Source: an uncultured Mycoplasmatota bacterium
GTDB taxonomy: Bacteria; Bacillota_I; Bacilli_A; RF39; UBA660
DNA length: 8,497 nt
Assembly: GCA_900546055.1 (NCBI GenBank)
Contig: URBG01000046.1
Span: 1 to 8,497 of the forward strand
Direction: 5' to 3'
Within the stretch, counting starts at the first letter, position 1. Each line of letters begins with the position of its first letter. The translations under genes and the position numbers were made by a program. Positions 6,393-8,497 of this stretch are shown here, one piece after another. The notes beneath the pieces are model-generated. The model did no database searches and had not been told where the DNA came from. It saw only the letters and a program-made list of their open reading frames with translations.

Positions 6393-7376
6393 CTAACCGA
6401 TAATATATGGGCTTCCGCTGGTGCCGTTACCACCGTTTACTTTAGCATCCTTTTTAACAGTAACTACTGGTCTAACGCTTAAACTAGTTGTTTTGGCAGT
6501 AGTTGCAAGGGTATTATTGATGTAATAAATCTTGCCATCAGCTGTTTTATTAAGTGTATAACCACTAAGGGCGGTTAGATAGTTTCCTGTATTACATCCA
6601 ATTCCATTAGTTTCACAATTGCTTGAATTAGAAGCATCGACATAATCAGCTGTTGATAGTAATCCAACATTTGTCTTAGTTCGTTCAGAACATTCATTAC
6701 CGATAACACCTGTGCAAAAATAGCTTTCAATTACTAAACTTTTAGCGGAAAGTGAATTGTAAAATGCTTTTAAAGTTGAATTAACGGTTGATGTATCAAA
6801 TGGGTTACTTGCGGTATCCCAAACAGAATTTGTATAAACATCACTCATGACTAATTTTATAGTACCATCACTATTTACTCTTAAAATCCTCCAGTTTTTG
6901 CCACTAAATTTTGCATAATTATTGACTGTTTCTCCTTTATAAATTCCTTGATGAGCCTTCAAAACTGCCCTATCTGGTGAGTTAGTATAAAACCACTGGC
7001 CGATGGTGCTTTTAGTTTCTGCATCACTAAATTCATAAATGTATTGATTAGACTTATAAGTTACAATAACTTCACCAACTATTGGCTTATTTGTTCTTGG
7101 GTCAAGGGCATTGTCTTCAGAAATAAAGCCTTGGCCTAATAAATCACTTATTTTAACTGAGGTTGTGGCATTTTCTGTTTGATCTGGCAATGCACTTGTA
7201 TTTTCTAAATAATATTCTTTTGCGGCCTTAATAATGATGGCCTTTTGACTCTCATAAGCACTATCTTTTGAACTTTTTAATAGTGAATTGATTGCGGGAA
7301 AAACTATTAGAGCTATTAAAGCTAAAATAGCTACTACAGCTATCAATTCGACAAGTGTAAAAGCTTTTTCTTTCAT
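6393..7376 (-). CDS. Type IV pilin/pseudopilin-like protein with a large Cys-containing C-terminal domain
   Basis: The N terminus MKEKAFTLVELIAVVAILAL is a clear prepilin N-methylation motif: a short basic leader, expected cleavage before F6, Glu at mature position 5 (E10) and a hydrophobic helix to about residue 28. The residue before the cut is Ala instead of the usual Gly. Residues 28-125 continue like a small pseudopilin (long helix, then a short sheet). From about 128 a second domain starts (WFYTNSPDRAVL) with NWRILRVNSDGTIKLVMSD, four cysteines (221, 229, 254, 261), VRPVVTVKKD and a GGNGTSGSPYIIG end. That pattern is typical of DUF6273-like domains on pilin-like proteins of gut Gram-positives (from memory, not searched). 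It is likely a membrane-held or fibre-forming surface protein needing prepilin peptidase and a type IV/Com-type machine, none of which is in this window. It has its own strong promoter and a GGGTGAT ribosome site. Confidence 0.88.
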   Translation of the reverse strand: MKEKAFTLVELIAVVAILALIALIVFPAINSLLKSSKDSAYESQKAIIIKAAKEYYLENTSALPDQTENATTSVKISDLLGQGFISEDNALDPRTNKPIVGEVIVTYKSNQYIYEFSDAETKSTIGQWFYTNSPDRAVLKAHQGIYKGETVNNYAKFSGKNWRILRVNSDGTIKLVMSDVYTNSVWDTASNPFDTSTVNSTLKAFYNSLSAKSLVIESYFCTGVIGNECSERTKTNVGLLSTADYVDASNSSNCETNGIGCNTGNYLTALSGYTLNKTADGKIYYINNTLATTAKTTSLSVRPVVTVKKDAKVNGGNGTSGSPYIIG

Positions 7377-7405
7377 TCTATCACCCTTATATATTCTATA
7401 AGTAA

Positions 7406-7434
7406 ATTATAAATTATTTATGGTGTAAAGTCAA
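7406..7434 (-). promoter_or_regulatory. Sigma-A-type promoter of the pilin-like gene
   Basis: On the minus strand TTGACT (7434-7429), a 17-bp spacer and TATAAT (7411-7406) make the best promoter in the window. The expected start is near 7399, leaving a leader of about 23 nt with a GGGTGAT ribosome site. It lies 44 nt beyond the terminator of the beta-helix gene, so the pilin-like gene is a separate transcription unit. Confidence 0.85.
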
Positions 7435-7477
7435 TGAAAAGGAAATTAGTTGACAATTACTTTTCTTTTTAAGCGCT

Positions 7478-7541
7478 AAAAAACTAACATGTTTATTTTA
7501 CTTCGTAGGTATGAGAAGAGATGTAAAAATACATGTTAGTT
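7478..7541 (-). terminator. Long-stem intrinsic terminator after the beta-helix gene
   Basis: On the minus strand an 11-bp outer stem AACTAACATGT/ACATGTTAGTT (7541-7531 with 7492-7482), a 2x3 internal loop and a 6-bp inner stem GTAAAA/TTTTAC enclose a 21-nt loop. Four further T follow (7481-7478), six in all with the stem. The T-tract is only on this side. The stem and loop are longer than the other terminators here, so a second role (processing, or a protein binding site) is possible. Confidence 0.65.
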
Positions 7542-7545
7542 AATT

Positions 7546-7563
7546 TGGAGTTTATAAACTCCA
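7546..7563. repeat. Perfect 18-bp palindrome
   Basis: TGGAGTTTATAAACTCCA is self-complementary without a mismatch. It lies between two other inverted repeats in the spacer after the beta-helix gene. As RNA it could form a 7-bp stem with a 4-nt loop. As DNA it could be a dimeric protein site, although it is downstream of a gene and not near a promoter -35/-10. No T-tract follows, so it is not a terminator on its own. Confidence 0.7.
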
Positions 7564-7565
7564 GT

Positions 7566-7593
7566 AGAACAACTACTTGTTTGTAATTGTTCT
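7566..7593. repeat. Inverted repeat just after the beta-helix stop codon
   Basis: AGAACAA and TTGTTCT (7 bp), one mismatch, then TAC/GTA (3 bp) around a 6-nt loop form a near-perfect hairpin 9 nt after the stop of the beta-helix gene. There is no T-run on either side. It is the first of three hairpins in about 115 nt. Confidence 0.65.
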
Positions 7594-7602
7594 CGTTGGA
7601 AT

Positions 7603-8497
7603 TTATATTATATTATCTGGGCTATTACCAGTGAGAACACCTCCACCATTGATGTATGTCCCATTCCAATTTAAAATCCCACCTCCATGATCGGCGGCAG
7701 TGTTAGATGAAATTTTGCCACCATTGAAATAGAGCTTTCCTCCAGGTTGAATATATATACCTCCACCTTGGAAAGATGTATTTCCATATATACTTCCTCC
7801 GCTAATGGTTGCTGTTATTCCACCGCTTATTAATATTCCGCCACCACCGTTTCCACTTGAAGTAGGCGTTTTGTTATTATAAATTGAGCCATCAGTCATG
7901 GTAAATGTTCCTTTACATTCGTCAACCGTAACGTCAAACATTATCCCTCCTCCACTACCGGTAGAAGTGTTTTCATTAATGCTGCCCCCATTTATTGTCA
8001 AATTACCACAAATATAAATACCACCACCAGAACCATTAGTAGACGTGTTATTTGATACTGTTCCTGATTTCAATGTTAAATTTGTCGAATGAATGGCACC
8101 GCCTCCTGGGGCCTTATTATTAATAAATGTTGCACCGTCAATCACTATAGATCTTTTATAGCCTGTTGATCTAATTGCTCCACCATATAAATATGTACTA
8201 ACCGCATTTTTTATTGTAACTCCGTTATTAGCACTAAAAGATGCGTCATTAGTAATTTCAATTAACCCGCCAGGATCAGATATACCATTACCATCAATAA
8301 CAATATTATATAAATTTAAAGCGCCTGCACTGACAGTTAATAATACTGAGTTTACTGCTTTAGCCTTTTTAGCAGTATTGACAGCGCCTGTTGTTGAATA
8401 ACTAGTTAAAGTAATAGTTTTGTTGGCGCTGAAGTTAATAGAACTAGAAATATTTAAATCATTCATAACCTTTATAGTTGCAGTAGTATTTGCAGAA
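7603..8497 (-). CDS. Right-handed beta-helix repeat surface/secreted protein, 5' part missing
   Basis: The frame is open to the right edge of the window: ten more codons precede the internal ATG at 8466 and read SANTTATIKV, continuing the fold. The gene is therefore cut by the window and 8466 is not the true start. About 297 residues are visible. The first ~80 carry strand patterns of the beta-helix cap (TIKVMNDLNISSSINFSAN, NKTITLTS, LNLYNIVIDGN). From about residue 95 (counting from the ATG) come about seven coils of roughly 22-30 residues built on GGGI turns and NNTS/GGSI strands, for example INGGSINENTSTGSGGGI. This is the pectate-lyase-like / polymorphic-membrane-protein type of helix found in adhesins and other surface proteins. 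No catalytic site can be pointed to. The protein ends at GNSPDNII without an LPxTG motif, hydrophobic tail or basic end, so the C terminus offers no wall anchor. A missing N-terminal region could hold a signal peptide and other domains. Confidence 0.85.
   Translation of the reverse strand, partial: SANTTATIKVMNDLNISSSINFSANKTITLTSYSTTGAVNTAKKAKAVNSVLLTVSAGALNLYNIVIDGNGISDPGGLIEITNDASFSANNGVTIKNAVSTYLYGGAIRSTGYKRSIVIDGATFINNKAPGGGAIHSTNLTLKSGTVSNNTSTNGSGGGIYICGNLTINGGSINENTSTGSGGGIMFDVTVDECKGTFTMTDGSIYNNKTPTSSGNGGGGILISGGITATISGGSIYGNTSFQGGGIYIQPGGKLYFNGGKISSNTAADHGGGILNWNGTYINGGGVLTGNSPDNII

Noticed and set aside
7450..7478. Perfect TTGACA on the plus strand
   Set aside because: No -10-like box lies 16-18 bp downstream (the sequence there is GCGCTA) and no plus-strand gene follows.
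7466..7483. Near-palindrome centred on AGCGCT (16 of 18 positions) as an operator
   Set aside because: The flanks are T- and A-runs, one of which belongs to the terminator, so the symmetry is easily explained by chance.
7482..7541. Integron attC-like site
   Set aside because: The ends CTAAC/GTTAG only superficially resemble attC cores; the RYYYAAC/GTTRRRY consensus is not met and the T-tract fits a terminator.
7485..7605. Extension of the beta-helix protein by a frameshift after the stop (about 40 more codons in another frame)
   Set aside because: The open stretch runs through the inverted repeats, has no beta-helix or anchor pattern, and needs a slip for which there is no convincing site.

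Overview
The window is AT-rich with short spacers, and every gene that can be supported lies on the minus strand, so transcription runs from the right edge to the left. Shine-Dalgarno sites are strong and stereotyped (AGGTGA or AAAGGAG), the promoters are sigma-A-like with TATAAT boxes, and the intrinsic terminators have U-tracts. The genes include an LTA-synthase-type envelope enzyme. Together these point to a low-GC Gram-positive bacterium (Bacillota, or an uncultured Mollicutes/RF39-type gut lineage). No reading frame contains an in-frame TGA, the tryptophan codons I checked are TGG, and all stops are TAA or TAG. The genetic code is therefore standard, not the Mycoplasma code. The lineage assignment is an inference.

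Layout in the direction of transcription. (1) 8497-7603: the 3' part of a gene for a Gly/Asn/Ser-rich right-handed beta-helix surface or secreted protein; its start lies outside the window. It is followed by three consecutive inverted repeats, the last of which is a long-stem intrinsic terminator (7478-7541). (2) 7434-6393: a promoter with 17-bp spacing and a gene for a type IV pilin-like (N-methylation motif) protein with a large Cys-containing C-terminal domain. (3) 6388-2823: a promoter and a three-gene operon. It encodes a small single-pass membrane protein, a membrane-anchored protein with two solute-binding-like domains and a degenerate GGDEF domain, and a YihY/BrkB-family multi-pass membrane protein. 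It is followed by a 125-nt possibly structured 3' region and a terminator. (4) 2810-26: an extended -10 promoter and a two-gene operon of an LTA-synthase-family enzyme and a membrane-anchored protein of unknown function that overlaps it by 8 nt, closed by two tandem terminators.

Every product appears to be membrane-bound or extracellular, so the window reads as a cell-envelope/surface locus: an adhesin-like beta-helix, a pilin-like protein, an extracellular ligand sensor with a probably non-catalytic GGDEF output, and polyglycerol-phosphate polymer synthesis. I recognise no known defence or mobile system. The least ordinary features are the degenerate-GGDEF sensor, the GC-rich possibly structured 3' region at 2849-2973, the hairpin array at 7478-7593, and the stop codon embedded in the first terminator hairpin at 68-98.
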